Part shown: in pieces, positions 13,168 to 14,020 of the stretch
How the letters are laid out: each line of letters begins with the position of its first letter
Position numbering within the stretch: position 1 is the first letter of the stretch
From: QHWT01 sp046734675
Lineage (GTDB): Bacteria; Acidobacteriota; Vicinamibacteria; Vicinamibacterales; 2-12-FULL-66-21
Assembly: GCA_046734675.1 (NCBI GenBank)
Contig: JBKPRU010000228.1
Location: forward strand, 1-14,020
Direction of reading: 5' to 3'
Length of the DNA stretch: 14,020 bases
Notes under the pieces: generated by a model
The model's database searches: none
What the model was told of the DNA's origin: nothing
The model's input: only the letters and a program-made list of their open reading frames with translations
Translations under genes and position numbers: made by a program

Positions 13168-14020
13168 CTAGACGCCAAAGCGCTCCGGATCCCAGGCGAG
13201 GCCAAGCTCGCTCGGCGGCGCCATGTAGCCGACCAGCGCCGACGCGGCGACGACGGCGGGGCTCGCGAGATAACCTTCCCCGCCCAGGCCCATGCGGTTC
13301 TGCCAGTTGCGATTGAACGAGGTGATCGCGCGCTGACCCGGCGAGAGCGCGTCCGGTCCCTGGCCGAAACACGGGCCGCACCACGACTGGCGGATCTCAC
13401 CGCCGACGGATCGGAAGACATTCGCGATCGACTCACCGCCCAGACGCGCGTCAGGCTGCTCGATCTGGCGGCCGACCCCGCCCGATCCCGGGAAGATCCG
13501 GAACTCCCGATCGACTTTCTTCACGCCGGCATCGCGCGCCGCGCGGAGCACGAGCGCGGCCTGCAGCAGATCGTCGTAGCTGCCGTTGGTGCACGATCCA
13601 ATCAGCGCCTTGTCGAACGTGATCCGCTCGCGCGCGACATCTTCCGCATCGAAGGCATTGCCCGGGCTGAACGGCTTCGCGATCATCGGACGCACGGCGG
13701 ACAGATCCACCGACTCGTCGATCTCGTAGCGCGCGTTCGCGCCTGGTGCGATCGGCGGGTACGGCAGCGACGCCACCCCTTTGCGCCGGTACCACTCGTA
13801 CGTGATCTCGTCGGGAGCGAAGATGCCGTTCAGCGCTTCCGCCTCCGCCATCATGTTGGCGATCGTGTTCCGATACGCGATCGGCAGCTGCTTCGCGGCG
13901 TCCACCAGCTCCACCGACATCCCCTGCGACTGCTTCGCACCCCAGCGGCGCAGCAGCTCGAGCACGATGTCCTTGCCGCTGACCCACGGCTGGAGGCGGC
14001 CGTCGAAGACGACGCGCCGG
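13168..14020 (-). CDS. Aconitase family protein, large (Fe-S) part, partial (5' end beyond right edge)
   Basis: The frame runs from the right edge to TAG at 13168, giving 283 visible residues. They begin RRVVFDGRLQPWVSGKDIVLELL, a region near the middle of the catalytic domains, so the N-terminus is missing. All three Fe-S ligands are in view: GSCTNGSYDD (C143 of the visible part) and WCGPCFGQGPD (C214, C217). YRNTIANMMAEAEA (49-62) and SFNRNWQNRMG with YLASPAVVAASA support the family. SCTN-x-SYDD and CGPC-x-GQ resemble aconitase more than isopropylmalate isomerase. It interconverts citrate and isocitrate, or a related 2-hydroxy-acid pair, in the cytoplasm. The protein stops right after the Fe-S domains without the swivelling C-terminal domain of single-chain aconitases, so a separate small subunit is expected upstream, beyond the edge; none lies downstream. 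The next gene starts 2-8 bases later. Confidence 0.9.
   Translation of the reverse strand, partial: RRVVFDGRLQPWVSGKDIVLELLRRWGAKQSQGMSVELVDAAKQLPIAYRNTIANMMAEAEALNGIFAPDEITYEWYRRKGVASLPYPPIAPGANARYEIDESVDLSAVRPMIAKPFSPGNAFDAEDVARERITFDKALIGSCTNGSYDDLLQAALVLRAARDAGVKKVDREFRIFPGSGGVGRQIEQPDARLGGESIANVFRSVGGEIRQSWCGPCFGQGPDALSPGQRAITSFNRNWQNRMGLGGEGYLASPAVVAASALVGYMAPPSELGLAWDPERFGV

Noticed and set aside
13166..13384. Upstream extension of the beta-helix protein frame
   Set aside because: It overlaps conserved aconitase sequence on the same strand in another frame, and the added residues are Arg/Gly-rich without a motif.

Overview
The window is GC-rich, gene-dense bacterial chromosome. It carries a TonB-dependent outer-membrane receptor and several exported proteins, so the cell is Gram-negative. 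The HD-GYP/FHA signalling protein, the exported carboxypeptidase Q-like M28 peptidase, the codon bias and the repeat families (one translated in frame as FRLKAEAT) suggest an Acidobacteriota genome, perhaps Vicinamibacteria. The taxonomy is inference from memory of such genomes, not proof. I see no RNA gene, CRISPR array, transposase, phage gene or integrase.

Layout from the left. A Cof-type HAD phosphatase (minus, cut by the window edge) is followed by a long imperfect inverted repeat and a TonB-dependent receptor (minus) with a recognisable promoter. Divergent from the receptor is a putative zinc metallopeptidase (plus, HEAGH). It meets a two-gene minus unit stop to stop: an FHA-GAF-HD-GYP cyclic-di-GMP phosphodiesterase candidate, coupled by TAATG to an unrecognised 188-residue protein. 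A 30-bp divergent spacer with the palindrome ATTATAAT separates this unit from an exported M28 peptidase (plus). A second long inverted repeat then lies at a convergent gene junction.

From about 7.8 kb to the right edge every gene is on the minus strand. In transcription order they are an aconitase-family protein (partial), a parallel beta-helix/PA14 protein, a TerC-family membrane protein, a YceI protein, a DUF1223 thioredoxin-like protein and a ChaN/TIKI-like protein. Spacings are short and one junction is an ATGA overlap, so this may be transcribed as one or a few units. Most products act in the envelope. No single pathway is evident, although receptor, ChaN, TerC and the Fe-S enzyme give a loose metal-related theme.

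The most interesting signal is in the repeats. Two elements, one inside the M28 coding sequence and one between yceI and the DUF1223 gene, have the architecture of paired REP sequences (BIMEs): GTAG, then a 20-nt hairpin with centre CTTCAG, in two inverted copies. The GTAG and the hairpin centre are the same in both elements, while the 7-bp arms are entirely different. One copy pair shows a compensatory G-C to C-G swap in the stem. This suggests one REP superfamily with a constant recognition core and interchangeable arms, able to sit in frame inside a secreted protein.
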